This document shows, piece after piece, positions 7,851-16,776 of a stretch of DNA of 64,000 nucleotides. Within the stretch, counting starts at the first letter, position 1. Each line of letters begins with the position of its first letter. The notes beneath the pieces are model-generated. The model was not told the DNA's origin and did no database searches. It was given only the letters and a program-made list of their open reading frames with translations. Origin of the DNA: Streptomyces filipinensis (GTDB taxonomy: Bacteria > Actinomycetota > Actinomycetes > Streptomycetales > Streptomycetaceae). The stretch covers positions 1 to 64,000 of the forward strand of contig NZ_BMTD01000028.1 of NCBI RefSeq assembly GCF_014649495.1, written 5' to 3'. Position numbers and translations under genes: made by a program.

Positions 7851-8585
7851 TCACTCCCAGCGGAACCAGCGCGCCGCCCCCGCCGTCAGCAGCACCGTCC
7901 AGCCCGCGAGCACGCCCAGGTGCCCCCAGCCGGGCCAGTCACCGGAGGCCGCCTCGCCCAGCGCGCGGGCCGCCGCACCGAACGGGGTGAGCTGCACCAC
8001 CCGGGCCAGCGTGTGCGGCATCTCCTGGACCGGCAGCCACACGCCCGCGCAGAACATCATCGGGAAGAACACCGCCGAGCCGATCGCGCTCGCCATCTTC
8101 GTGGTGCGGGACAGCGCCGAGACGACGGAGCCGAGGGCCAGGGCCGCCCCGGTCGTGAGCAGCAGCGCCAGCAGGTACCCGGCCGGCTGCTCGGGCAGCC
8201 GCACGTCGAAGGCCAGCCGGCCGACGACGAGCGCGAGCAGCGCCGAGCCCAGCGCCACCGTGCCCAGCACGACCATCGGCGCGGACAGCAGGGCGGAGGG
8301 CCGTACCGGGGTGAGCCGCATCCGGCGCAGGATGCCCCGCTCCCGGTGGCCGGTCAGGACCTGGGGCAGCGACTGCACCCCGGACATGATCAGGGCGACC
8401 AGGACGGTGATGGGCACGTAGGCGTCGACCGGCCGCAGGCCGCCCAGGGACTTGTCGGCCTCCCGGAACGACGGGATCGAGCCGAGGATCACCAGCAGCA
8501 GCGTCGGGAACAGGAAGATCCAGAACACGGCCGCGGGTTCGCGGCGGAACAGGCGGAACTCGGTGCGCAGGACGGCGGTGTTCAT
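7851..8585 (-). CDS. ABC-2 type permease
   Basis: A 244-aa integral membrane protein with about six hydrophobic segments and the usual ABC-2 N-terminus (cytoplasmic TEFRLFRREP, then a long first helix). It should form the membrane channel for the ATPase encoded just upstream; the ATG start overlaps that gene's stop as ATGA. The pairing resembles drug/lipid export systems of the DrrAB class. The linked two-component pair suggests induction by the exported compound or by membrane stress. The substrate cannot be read from the sequence. Confidence 0.9.
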   Translation of the reverse strand: MNTAVLRTEFRLFRREPAAVFWIFLFPTLLLVILGSIPSFREADKSLGGLRPVDAYVPITVLVALIMSGVQSLPQVLTGHRERGILRRMRLTPVRPSALLSAPMVVLGTVALGSALLALVVGRLAFDVRLPEQPAGYLLALLLTTGAALALGSVVSALSRTTKMASAIGSAVFFPMMFCAGVWLPVQEMPHTLARVVQLTPFGAAARALGEAASGDWPGWGHLGVLAGWTVLLTAGAARWFRWE

Positions 8586-9490
8586 GCCGCGGCCTCCTTC
8601 GTCAGGTCCAGGAAAGCGTCGTCGAGGGTGGCGTCGAGGACACGGAGCTGATGGGCGGTGATGTGGTGCCGGGCGAGCAGGGTGATGACCGCGTTGACGG
8701 TCTCGTCGGTACCGGAGAGCGTGATCCGGCCGTCCTTGTGCTCGACGGAGGCGATGGCCGGGAGGGCGGCGAGCTCATGCTCGTCCAGCGGCGCGGACGG
8801 GGTGAAGCTGATGACGGTGGCGCCCGCCGAGCGGCGGATGAGCCCGGCCGGTGTGTCCAGCGCCGCGACCCGCCCCTTGTCGATGACCGCGATCCGGTCG
8901 CACAGCCGCTGCGCCTCCTCCATGAAGTGGGTGACCAGCAGCACGGTGACCCCGCTCGCGCGCACGTCCTCGATGAGCTGCCAGGTGTCGCGGCGGGCGC
9001 GCGGGTCCAGGCCGGTGGTCAGCTCGTCCAGTACGACCACCCGCGGACCGCCGACGAGGGCCAGCGCGATGAACAGCCGCTGCTGCTGCCCGCCGGACAG
9101 CTTGCCGAACCGGGTGCCCAGCCTCGCCGTCAGTCCCAGGCGTTCGGCGAGCGGCCGCCAGTCGGCCGGGCGCGGGTAGAAGGACGCGTACAGTTCCAGC
9201 GCCTCGCGTACGGTCAACTTGGGCTGGAGTTCGCTCTGCTGGAGCTGGGCGCCGAGGATCCTGACGACCTCGTCGTGGTCGGCCACGGGATCCAGGCCCG
9301 CGACCCGGACCCGGCCCGCGTCGGGCACCCGCAGCCCCTCGACGCACTCCACGGTGGTCGTCTTGCCGGCGCCGTTGGGGCCGAGGATCCCGAAGATCTC
9401 GCCCTCCTCCACGGCGAACGAGACGCCGTCGACCACGGCCCGGCCGCCGTAGGACTTGCGCAGATCGGTGACTTCGATGACGGATGGCAT
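8582..9490 (-). CDS. ABC transporter ATPase (DrrA-like)
   Basis: A 302-aa ATPase, first gene of the ABC-ABC-kinase-regulator operon. Walker A GPNGAGKTTT, signature LSGGQQQR, Walker B VVVLDELT (Leu in place of the usual Pro after Glu) and the H-loop His in VTHFMEEA are visible. The C-terminal 80 residues match the regulatory extension of daunorubicin-type exporters. I chose the ATG at 9490 (start MPSVIEV), where homology to the family begins. The longer frame to 9550 adds 20 low-quality residues. The operon diverges from the ABC exporter pair starting near 9678. Confidence 0.9.
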   Translation of the reverse strand: MPSVIEVTDLRKSYGGRAVVDGVSFAVEEGEIFGILGPNGAGKTTTVECVEGLRVPDAGRVRVAGLDPVADHDEVVRILGAQLQQSELQPKLTVREALELYASFYPRPADWRPLAERLGLTARLGTRFGKLSGGQQQRLFIALALVGGPRVVVLDELTTGLDPRARRDTWQLIEDVRASGVTVLLVTHFMEEAQRLCDRIAVIDKGRVAALDTPAGLIRRSAGATVISFTPSAPLDEHELAALPAIASVEHKDGRITLSGTDETVNAVITLLARHHITAHQLRVLDATLDDAFLDLTKEAAA

Positions 9491-9560
9491 GGCTTGAGCA
9501 TCCCGGGCGGGCCGGGTCCGGCACATCGGCCGGCCCGCTCGGGACGGCATCGTCCGATCG

Positions 9561-9604
9561 GTTGACCCCGCCCTACGACCCTCGTTGGCACCGCCCTACG
9601 ACCC
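9561..9604. promoter_or_regulatory. Direct repeat between divergent ABC operons
   Basis: Two 21-nt direct repeats (9561-9581 and 9584-9604) match at 19 of 21 positions; the core CCGCCCTACGACCC is identical. Start-to-start spacing is 23 bp, about two helical turns, which fits two dimers bound on one face of the DNA. It lies in the promoter region shared by the leftward ABC/two-component operon and the rightward exporter genes. The linked NarL-type regulator is the obvious candidate binder (inference). Confidence 0.55.
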
Positions 9605-9677
9605 CCCTGTGCGGATGCTCGAACAGGCAGGTCGCGGGACCGGCGGGTGGCCTGGTCCGGCCGAAACTCGGTGGGCG

Positions 9678-11522
9678 ATGTCCGTGCCGGTCCGTACGCT
9701 CGCGGTGATGCCCACGACACGTGCAACCACCGAGGACCGCTCCGCCGTCCGCACCCTGCTGCGGCTGTGGCCGTACGTCCGGCCCGTACGGGCGCGGCTG
9801 TTCACGGCCGCGTTCGTCGCGATCGTCGCCTCCTGTACCGGGCTGGTGATCCCGCTCGTGCTGAAGTGGATGGTGGACGGGCCGGTCGCCGACCGGGACC
9901 CGGCGGGAGTCTGGTTCGGGGCGCTGTGTCTGCTCCTCCTCGGCATCGCCGAGGCCGTCCTGTTCGGCATACGGCGCTGGCTGGTGGCCCGTCCGCTGTC
10001 GCACGTCGAAGCGGAGATGCGGGCCGGGCTGTACCGGCATCTGCAGCGGCTGCCCGTCGCCTTCCACGACCGCTGGGCCTCGGGCCAGCTGCTGTCGCGG
10101 GGCACGACCGACCTGATGCTGCTGCGGATGTTCCTCGCCTTCCCGCTGACGTTCCTGCTGGTCAACGGGATCACGATCCTCGCCGGCATGGTGATCATGC
10201 TGATGCAGGACTGGGTGCTGGGGCTGGTCATCCTCGCTCCCGTCATCCCCGTGATGTGGACCTGCGCGGCCTTCGAGCGGCGGTACGCCCAGGTGGCGCG
10301 GCGCGCGCAGGACCAGGTCGGTGATCTGACGACGGTGGTCGAGGAGAGCGTGCTCGGCATCCGCATCATCAAGGGCTTCGGCCGGCACCGCAGCCAGGCC
10401 CGGGCGTTCGGCGAGCTCTCGCTCTCCCTGCGTGGCACCGAGCTGCGCAAGGCGCGGCTGCTGGCCGCCATCTGGGGTGTCATCGTGACGCTGCCGGAGC
10501 TGGCGATCGGGGCCGCGCTGGTGCTGGGCGCCGTCCGGGTGGCCGACGGCGAGCTGTCGGCGGGCACGCTGGTGGCCTTTCTGAGCACGGCGCTCGCCCT
10601 GCGCTGGCCCGTCGACTCGATCGGCTTCCTGCTGGCGATGAGCCAGGAGGCGGCGACGGCCACGGAGCGGTACTTCGAGGTGCTGGACGAGGCGCCGGAA
10701 TCCGCTGGGGAGGCACCCGCCGGCGCGGCGGGCGGCAGCCCGCGCCCGGCCGGCCGGCCCACCGGGCTCCGCTTCGAGAACGTCCGCTTCCGCTACCCCG
10801 ACGCACCCCCCGACTCCGCACCCCTCCTCGCCCGGATAGACCTCCACATCCGTCCCGGCGAGTCCATGGCCCTCGTCGGAGCGACCGGCAGCGGCAAGAC
10901 CACGCTCACCGCCCTCGTCCCCCGCCTGCACGAGGTCACCTCCGGCCGCATCACCCTCAACGGCGTCGACATCGCCGCCATGCCCCGCGAGGAACTGCGC
11001 GCCAAGGTCGCCGTCGCCTTCGAGGAACCCACCCTCTTCTCCACGAGCGTCGGCGAGAACGTCCTGATGGGAGCCCCGGACGGCGCCGGAGAGGCGGACC
11101 TCGAGCGCGCGCTCGCCGTCGCGCAGGCCGACTTCGCGCACGCCCTCCCCCAGGGCACCGACACCCGCGTCGGCGAGCAGGGCCTCAGCCTCTCCGGCGG
11201 CCAGCGCCAACGCCTCGCGCTGGCCCGCGCGGTGGTCGCCCGACCGGAGTTCCTGGTGTTGGACGACCCGCTGTCCGCGCTGGACGTGCACACGGAGGCC
11301 GCCGTGGAGGCCGCGCTGCGGCGGGTCCTCGCCGACACCACCGCGCTGATCGTGGCCCACCGCCCGTCCACCGTGCTGCTCGCCGACCGCGTCGCCCTGC
11401 TCTCGGGCGGCCGGATCGCTGCCGTCGGCACCCACCAGGAACTCCTGCGCCACAACGCCGAGTACGCGCGTCTGATGTCCGCAGACGCCGGGTACGCCGG
11501 GGAAACGGAGGACTCCCGTTGA
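9678..11522 (+). CDS. Heterodimeric ABC exporter subunit, Asp in place of catalytic Glu
   Basis: A 614-aa fused permease-ATPase. About six membrane helices (residues 25-300) precede the ATPase domain. Walker A GATGSGKT (401-408) and signature LSGGQ (505-509) are perfect, but Walker B ends VLDDP, with Asp at position 530 where the catalytic Glu belongs. In heterodimeric exporters such as BmrCD and TM287/288 this marks the subunit of the degenerate site. It pairs with the next gene, which overlaps its stop. The start is uncertain: the ATG at 9678 follows GGTGGG, and the ATG at 9708 is possible. Confidence 0.9.
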   Translation: MSVPVRTLAVMPTTRATTEDRSAVRTLLRLWPYVRPVRARLFTAAFVAIVASCTGLVIPLVLKWMVDGPVADRDPAGVWFGALCLLLLGIAEAVLFGIRRWLVARPLSHVEAEMRAGLYRHLQRLPVAFHDRWASGQLLSRGTTDLMLLRMFLAFPLTFLLVNGITILAGMVIMLMQDWVLGLVILAPVIPVMWTCAAFERRYAQVARRAQDQVGDLTTVVEESVLGIRIIKGFGRHRSQARAFGELSLSLRGTELRKARLLAAIWGVIVTLPELAIGAALVLGAVRVADGELSAGTLVAFLSTALALRWPVDSIGFLLAMSQEAATATERYFEVLDEAPESAGEAPAGAAGGSPRPAGRPTGLRFENVRFRYPDAPPDSAPLLARIDLHIRPGESMALVGATGSGKTTLTALVPRLHEVTSGRITLNGVDIAAMPREELRAKVAVAFEEPTLFSTSVGENVLMGAPDGAGEADLERALAVAQADFAHALPQGTDTRVGEQGLSLSGGQRQRLALARAVVARPEFLVLDDPLSALDVHTEAAVEAALRRVLADTTALIVAHRPSTVLLADRVALLSGGRIAAVGTHQELLRHNAEYARLMSADAGYAGETEDSR

Positions 11523-13390
11523 CCACCACGACCGCCTCCACGCCCACCGCGGAGGACGACGAACTCCCCGGCGCACGCCGGGAGGACGGCGGCGGCGACG
11601 GCGACGCCTTCGACCGGGACGTGCTGCCCGCCCCGCCCGGCGCCACGGCCGCCCTGCTGCGCTCCCTGCTCGCGCCCCTGAAGGGCAGGGCCGCCGTGAC
11701 CACCCTCCTGCTGCTGTTCCAGCAGGCGGTGGCGCAGGCGGGCCCGCTGCTGGTGGCGTACACCATCGACAACGCCGTACCGGCCTTCCGGGACCACCGC
11801 CACGGCCCGCTGATCGCGGTGGCCGTCGGCTATCTGCTGTGCGCGCTGCTCTCCGGCGCGCTGCAGTTCGCGTTCATCGAGGCCTCCGCCCGGGTCAGCC
11901 AGGACGTGCTGCTCGACCTGCGGAGCCGGATCTTCCGGCACGCGCAGGCACTGAGCATCGACTTCCACGAGCGGTACACGTCCGGACGGCTGATCTCCCG
12001 CTCCACCACCGACGTCGAGTCGCTGCGCGAACTCCTCAACGAGGGGCTGCAGGAGCTGGTGACCGTCGTGCTGTCCTTCGTCTACATCGCGGCGCTGCTG
12101 CTCTGGCTGGACCTCGGCCTGGGCGCCGTCGCGGTGGCCTCCTTCGTGCCGCTGTACCTGCTCGTCCGGCTCTACCAGCGGCGGGCGGGCCGGGTGTACC
12201 GGGCGCGCTCGACGGCGATCGCGGCCGTGATCGTGAAGTTCGTGGAGACCATGAACGGCATCCGCCCGGTGCGCGCCTTCCGCCGGGAGGCCGCGAACGA
12301 CGGCGAGTTCGCCGCTCTCAACCGGCGGCACGAGCGGACGAACGGCGACGCGCTGCTGGAGATGGCCCGCTATGTGGTCGGATCGCGGCTGGTGGCCAAC
12401 ACGGCGGTCGCGGGAATCGTGCTGTGGGGCGCCTACCGGGTGGCGTCCGGCTCGCTGGAGCTGGGCGTGCTGGCGGCGGCGGTGCTGTATCTGCGCCGGC
12501 TGTACGACCCGATCGACCGGCTGGGGATGTTCCTGAACTCCTACCAGTCGGCGGCGGCCTCCCTGGAGAAGATCGCCGGGCTGCTGGCGCAGACCCCGTC
12601 CGTGCCCGAGCCGTCCGAGCCGCGCGGACTCCCGCCCGCGCGGGGGGACTTCCCCGGCCGCGAGGTCGTCTTCGACGGCGTCCGGTTCGCCTACCGCACC
12701 GGCGGTGAGGTGCTGCCCCGCTTCACGCTGACCCTTCCGGCGGGACAGACGGTCGCCGTGGTCGGCTCCACGGGCGCCGGCAAGTCCACCCTCGCCAAGC
12801 TCCTCGCCCGCTTCTACGACCCCTCCGACGGCCGCGTCCTGCTGGACGGGGTGGATCTGCGCGAGCTGTCCGTGCCGGAGCTGCGGCGCGGGGTGGTCAT
12901 GGTGACCCAGGAGGCGTTCCTGTTCTCCGGCACGGTCGCGGACAACATCGCCATCGGCCGGCCCGACGCCACCCGCGAGGAGATCGAGCGCGCGGCGAAG
13001 GCGATCGGCGCGCACGAGTTCATCAGCGCGCTGCCCGACGGCTACGACACCGACGTCCGCAAGCGCGGCGGGCGCATCTCCGCGGGGCAGCGCCAACTGG
13101 TCGCCTTCGCCCGGGCGCTGCTCGCCGATCCGGCGGTGCTGATCCTGGACGAGGCGACCAGCTCGCTGGACATCCCGGGCGAGCGGGCCGTGCAGCGGGC
13201 GATGTCGACGGTCCTGCACGGCCGCACAGCCGTCGTCATCGCCCACCGGCTGTCCACGGTGGAGATCGCGGACCGGGTGCTGGTGATGGAGCACGGCCGG
13301 ATCGTCGAGGACGGCAGGCCCGCCGAACTCATCGCCGGCACGGGCCGGTTCGCGGACCTCCACAAGGCCTGGCGGGAAAGCCTGGCCTAG
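11519..13390 (+). CDS. Heterodimeric ABC exporter subunit, catalytic partner
   Basis: A 623-aa fused permease-ATPase. Walker A GSTGAGKST (from 416), catalytic Glu545 in LILDEAT and H-loop AHR are intact, whereas the signature is ISAGQ (520-524) instead of LSGGQ. That complements the preceding subunit: this Walker A/B faces the partner's LSGGQ and forms the hydrolytic site. The TTG start at 11519 overlaps the previous stop (TTGA) and has GGAGG 7 nt upstream. The acidic, Pro-rich N-terminus (about residues 10-40) precedes the first helix. Likely a multidrug or lipid exporter. Confidence 0.91.
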   Translation: MTTTTASTPTAEDDELPGARREDGGGDGDAFDRDVLPAPPGATAALLRSLLAPLKGRAAVTTLLLLFQQAVAQAGPLLVAYTIDNAVPAFRDHRHGPLIAVAVGYLLCALLSGALQFAFIEASARVSQDVLLDLRSRIFRHAQALSIDFHERYTSGRLISRSTTDVESLRELLNEGLQELVTVVLSFVYIAALLLWLDLGLGAVAVASFVPLYLLVRLYQRRAGRVYRARSTAIAAVIVKFVETMNGIRPVRAFRREAANDGEFAALNRRHERTNGDALLEMARYVVGSRLVANTAVAGIVLWGAYRVASGSLELGVLAAAVLYLRRLYDPIDRLGMFLNSYQSAAASLEKIAGLLAQTPSVPEPSEPRGLPPARGDFPGREVVFDGVRFAYRTGGEVLPRFTLTLPAGQTVAVVGSTGAGKSTLAKLLARFYDPSDGRVLLDGVDLRELSVPELRRGVVMVTQEAFLFSGTVADNIAIGRPDATREEIERAAKAIGAHEFISALPDGYDTDVRKRGGRISAGQRQLVAFARALLADPAVLILDEATSSLDIPGERAVQRAMSTVLHGRTAVVIAHRLSTVEIADRVLVMEHGRIVEDGRPAELIAGTGRFADLHKAWRESLA

Positions 13391-13436
13391 CGGATCGCCC
13401 TGGGGCCGGGGGGCAGCCGACCGCTCGCGACCGGGA

Positions 13437-14675
13437 TCACGGCACCCCCAGCTCGAAGAGGGCGTAGCCGGCGTACGACCCGGAGGCGAGCGCCGCGATG
13501 CCGAGCAGGGTGCACTGCAGGGGCAGGTTCAGCCGGCGCATGGCCACCGCGAGCGGCAGGAACAGCGGGAAGCAGGGCAGCAGGTAGCGGGAGATGTTGG
13601 CGACGATCTGCTGGCTGCCGAGGACCAGGGCGAGCGTGAGGACGGTGTACACGACCAGCACCGCCGGCGGGCGCAGCCGCAGCAGCAGCGGCAGCAGTGC
13701 GGCGGCGAGCAGGATGACGCCGACCGCGATGACGTCGGCGAAGGGATACGCGAAGAGGTAGTCGAACTTGCCGACCGGCACGGACGTCAGCACGTCCAGG
13801 GTCTGTTTCCCGTAGTCGAAGCTGTGCGCCCAGGCGCCCGACTGGAGCTTGAAGTAACCGCCCAGGTCACCCATCCGGTTCCCGACCCAGAGCAGATAGC
13901 CGAACAGTCCGAGCGGGGCCACGGCCGCCGCGAGCAGCGGGCGCAGGGCGCCTTCCTCGCGGCGGCGCAGCGCGAGCAGCGCGGCCACACCCAGCCCGGC
14001 GATCAGCGCGGCGGCGGTGGGCCGGTTCAGGCCCGCCGCGAAGGCGAGGACTCCGGCGGTCAGCCAGCGCCGGGTCATGACGGCGTAGCAGGTCCAGACG
14101 GCCAGCGCCACGTAGAGGGAGTCGGAGTAGACGGCCCACTCCACGCCGGAGCCCGGCCACACCGCCCACAGTCCCGCCGCGGCGAGTCCGGCCCGCCGCC
14201 CGCCGAACCGCTCGGCGACCGCGTAGACGCCGAGGGCGGCGGCGAAGGAGGCGAGGACCGACACCACCAGCCCGGCGCCGTACGAGCCGAGGCCGGTGAC
14301 GGCCATGACCATTCGGATCAGGGCCGGATACAGCGGGAAGAACGCCGCCGAGTTGCCCTCCAGCGTGATCAGTCCGGTGGCGCCGGGGACCGGGACGAGC
14401 CGCGGGTCGTAGCCGTGCAGGGCGATCTGCTGGTACCACCAGCCGTCCCAGGTGGCCAGCACGTCCCAGGCGTGCGCCCCGCCGCCGAACCGGGGGTTCT
14501 TGGTGCGGTAGTCCCCGGCGGAGGACAGCAGGTACATGAAGGAGCAGAAGCCGGCCAGCTTCAGCGCGCCGAACAGGGCGAGCACGGGGCCGTGCCGGCG
14601 GGCGGCGGTCCGCAGCCGGGAGCCGGCCGCGGGCGCTGCGGCGGGGGTCTGGGCGCGGGGCAGCGTCCCGGTCAC
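13437..14675 (-). CDS. GT-C family membrane glycosyltransferase (mannosyltransferase-like)
   Basis: A 412-aa polytopic membrane protein with about 9-10 hydrophobic segments. The first extracytoplasmic loop contains WDVLATWDGWWY and an acidic residue context like PIG-V/PMT-type GT-C enzymes, which transfer sugars from polyprenyl-phosphate donors outside the membrane. The GTG start at 14675 overlaps the stop of the GT2 gene (GTGA). The overlap suggests that the GT2 enzyme makes the polyprenyl-phosphate sugar that this protein uses. It converges with the exporter genes; the 46-nt gap has no clear terminator. Confidence 0.8.
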   Translation of the reverse strand: MTGTLPRAQTPAAAPAAGSRLRTAARRHGPVLALFGALKLAGFCSFMYLLSSAGDYRTKNPRFGGGAHAWDVLATWDGWWYQQIALHGYDPRLVPVPGATGLITLEGNSAAFFPLYPALIRMVMAVTGLGSYGAGLVVSVLASFAAALGVYAVAERFGGRRAGLAAAGLWAVWPGSGVEWAVYSDSLYVALAVWTCYAVMTRRWLTAGVLAFAAGLNRPTAAALIAGLGVAALLALRRREEGALRPLLAAAVAPLGLFGYLLWVGNRMGDLGGYFKLQSGAWAHSFDYGKQTLDVLTSVPVGKFDYLFAYPFADVIAVGVILLAAALLPLLLRLRPPAVLVVYTVLTLALVLGSQQIVANISRYLLPCFPLFLPLAVAMRRLNLPLQCTLLGIAALASGSYAGYALFELGVP

Positions 14676-15481
14676 GGGGTGACCGGCCCGGTGCCGGGGC
14701 GGCGGGTGGGCGTGCGCCGCATCCGTACGATCCCGCGCAGGTCGGCCAGTGCGGTGGCGACGATGTCGACACTGCTGTCGGGGTCGTCGACCCAGTCCAC
14801 CGGGACCTCGTGGATCCGCAGGCCCGCCCGCTCGGCCAGCACCAGCAACTCGGTGTCGAAGAACCACTCCCCGTCGCGCACCAGCGGCAGCAGCCGCTCG
14901 GCGACCTCGCGGCGCACCGCCTTGAAGCCGCACTGCGCGTCGGAGAAGCCGACGGCGAGCGTGCAGCGCAGCAGGATGTTGTAGCAGCGGGAGATGACCT
15001 CGCGCTTGGCGCCGCGCACCACGCGTGCGCCGGGCGCGAGCCGGGTTCCGATGGCCAGGTCGGAGTGGCCGGATATCAGCGGCGCGACCAGGGGCAGCAG
15101 CGCCGCCAGCCCGGTCGACAGGTCCACGTCGAGGTACGCCAGCACGGGTGCCCGCGATCCCGACCAGACCGCCCTGAGCGCCCGGCCGCGGCCCTTCTCC
15201 GGCAGCCGCACCGAGACCACCTCGGGCAGCTCCTCGGCGAGCCGGGCGGCGATGCCCGGGGTGCCGTCGGTGCTCGCGTTGTCCGCGATGGTGATCCGGA
15301 ACGAGTAGGGGAAGGTGTCCCGAAGATGCGCGTGCAGCCGCCGGACGTTCGGCTCCAGGTCCTTCTCCTCGTTGAACACGGGCACGGCCAGGTCCAGGAC
15401 GGGCTCCCCGGCCTCGGTCGGCAGGGCCGCGTGCCGGGGTGCGGGCGTCAGGGCCGGCAGTCGGCTCGGTCGGAGTTTCAT
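14672..15481 (-). CDS. GT2 polyprenyl-phosphate glycosyltransferase (DPM1-like)
   Basis: A 269-aa cytoplasmic GT2 enzyme. Early AVPVFNEE and DNASTDGT, the metal/nucleotide site LDVDLSTG and the later QCGFKA with a downstream DTELLVLAE segment are diagnostic for dolichol/polyprenyl-phosphate mannosyl- or glucosyltransferases. No membrane helices are seen. The ATG at 15481 has GGGGAA 7 nt upstream. It is coupled to the GT-C gene downstream and lies 70 nt after the anti-sigma gene on the same strand, so it may belong to the sigma-factor transcription unit. Confidence 0.88.
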   Translation of the reverse strand: MKLRPSRLPALTPAPRHAALPTEAGEPVLDLAVPVFNEEKDLEPNVRRLHAHLRDTFPYSFRITIADNASTDGTPGIAARLAEELPEVVSVRLPEKGRGRALRAVWSGSRAPVLAYLDVDLSTGLAALLPLVAPLISGHSDLAIGTRLAPGARVVRGAKREVISRCYNILLRCTLAVGFSDAQCGFKAVRREVAERLLPLVRDGEWFFDTELLVLAERAGLRIHEVPVDWVDDPDSSVDIVATALADLRGIVRMRRTPTRRPGTGPVTP

Positions 15482-15551
15482 CACGTTGTTCCCCGTTTGT
15501 TCGTGTTGGTCGGGCATGCCGAAGGCACGCGGGTGGGATGCGAGCCGGTGA

Positions 15552-16148
15552 TCAGCCGGACGGGCTGACCACCGAGGAGGGGTCGTCGGACGGTCCGGCC
15601 GGTGTGTTCTCCGTCGCGGTGACCGGCGGTGTGGTGGTGGCGGTGTCCCGGGCGGTGGCCGTGGCGGACGGCTGTCCGTACGTGGGGGTGGACGAACTCC
15701 CGTCCGCCCCGGGCGCGTTTGAGGCCGTCGCGGTCGACTCCGGGGGAGCGGAGTCCGTCGTGAGGGACGACGGCGGCCCGCTCGGCGGCTCCGACGTGCT
15801 CGGCGGCGGGCTCGGGGTGGTGGTCGTCGAGGCGCTCGGGACGGGTGCCGGGCTGACGGCGGGGCGGGGGTGCGGTGCGCTGGGCCGGTCGTCGGTGTGG
15901 CCGTGCGGCCACAGGAACAGACCGAGGCCCAGCCCGGCCACCGCCAGCACGGAACCGGCCGCCCGGCGCGCCGCGCGCACCCGGCGCCGGGTCCGCACAC
16001 CCGCGTGCAGCCGGTGCCGGTGCCGGGCGTCGAAGGCCACCTGTTCCTGGGGGCTGTGCATGAGCCGCGTCAGCTGCCGTTCGAAGTGGTCCATGCCGTC
16101 CACGCGATCCGTGTGACCCCGCTCCTGCATGTGCTTCATGTGCTCCAT
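15552..16148 (-). CDS. Putative membrane anti-sigma factor
   Basis: A 198-aa protein of three parts: a charged His/Arg-rich cytoplasmic segment (about 1-65), one membrane helix (about 67-84) and a long Pro/Ser/Thr-rich exterior (85-198) like a wall-spanning stalk. It starts 9 nt after the stop of an ECF sigma gene, the usual place for its anti-sigma factor. The zinc anti-sigma HxxxCxxC motif is absent and the protein has no Cys. The assignment therefore rests on topology and position. The low-complexity tail carries no recognisable sensor fold. Confidence 0.65.
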   Translation of the reverse strand: MEHMKHMQERGHTDRVDGMDHFERQLTRLMHSPQEQVAFDARHRHRLHAGVRTRRRVRAARRAAGSVLAVAGLGLGLFLWPHGHTDDRPSAPHPRPAVSPAPVPSASTTTTPSPPPSTSEPPSGPPSSLTTDSAPPESTATASNAPGADGSSSTPTYGQPSATATARDTATTTPPVTATENTPAGPSDDPSSVVSPSG

Positions 16149-16157
16149 GGGTCCCCC

Positions 16158-16664
16158 TCACCCCACCGGCTCGATGACGTCGGCCAGCAGCCCGCGCAGC
16201 CGGGCCACCCCGCGCGCGGCATGGGACCGGGCGGTGCCCACCGGGCAGCCCAGGACCTCCGCGACCTGCCGGTCGGGCAGGTCCTGGTAGTAGCGCAGGA
16301 CCACGGCGGCCCGCTGCTGCGGGCTCAGGCGCGCGAGCGCCTCCTCCAGCCGGGACCGCTCGGCCACGGTCGCCGACATGTCGCCGGCCGCAGCCACCTC
16401 GGGCAGTTCCTCCACGGGCCGCTCGCCCCACCAGCGCCGCCGGGCCGAGCGGGCCGCGGCGCGCGCCAGCACCGTGCGCACATACGCCTCCGGCGCCTCG
16501 TCGGCGACCTTCGGCCAGACGAACCACAGCTTGACCAAGGACTCCTGCAACAGGTCCTCGGCCCGGTGCCGATCCCCTCCGGTGAGCAGACGGGCCAGAT
16601 GGAACAACACCGACCAGCGGGCCGCCACGAACGCGTCGTACTCACCGGCCCGAGTCTGCTCCAT
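16158..16664 (-). CDS. ECF (SigE-family) RNA polymerase sigma factor
   Basis: A 168-aa sigma-70 of the short ECF type. Region 2 (about 10-75) contains YDAFVAARW and AEDLLQESLVKLW; region 4 (about 105-160) contains LSPQQRAAVVLRYYQDL and a helix-turn-helix with VGTARSHAARG. The ATG at 16664 is preferred because GGGGA lies 8 nt upstream; longer starts to 16757 add non-homologous residues. It heads a leftward unit with the anti-sigma gene and probably the two glycosyltransferase genes. Autoregulation from the 110-nt upstream gap is likely but not demonstrable here. Confidence 0.92.
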   Translation of the reverse strand: MEQTRAGEYDAFVAARWSVLFHLARLLTGGDRHRAEDLLQESLVKLWFVWPKVADEAPEAYVRTVLARAAARSARRRWWGERPVEELPEVAAAGDMSATVAERSRLEEALARLSPQQRAAVVLRYYQDLPDRQVAEVLGCPVGTARSHAARGVARLRGLLADVIEPVG

Positions 16665-16776
16665 CCTCACGGTCCCCGTTCTCGCCGGCTGTCTACACCA
16701 GGAGAAAGTCCCTGGACCCCCCGGGACGCTGCACTCGGCGGGCGTGATCCGCGTCACGCACAGCTCTCACACAGGC

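Noticed and set aside
9561..9604. CRISPR-like repeat
   Set aside because: There are only two copies with no true spacer, in a promoter region; direct operators are far more likely.
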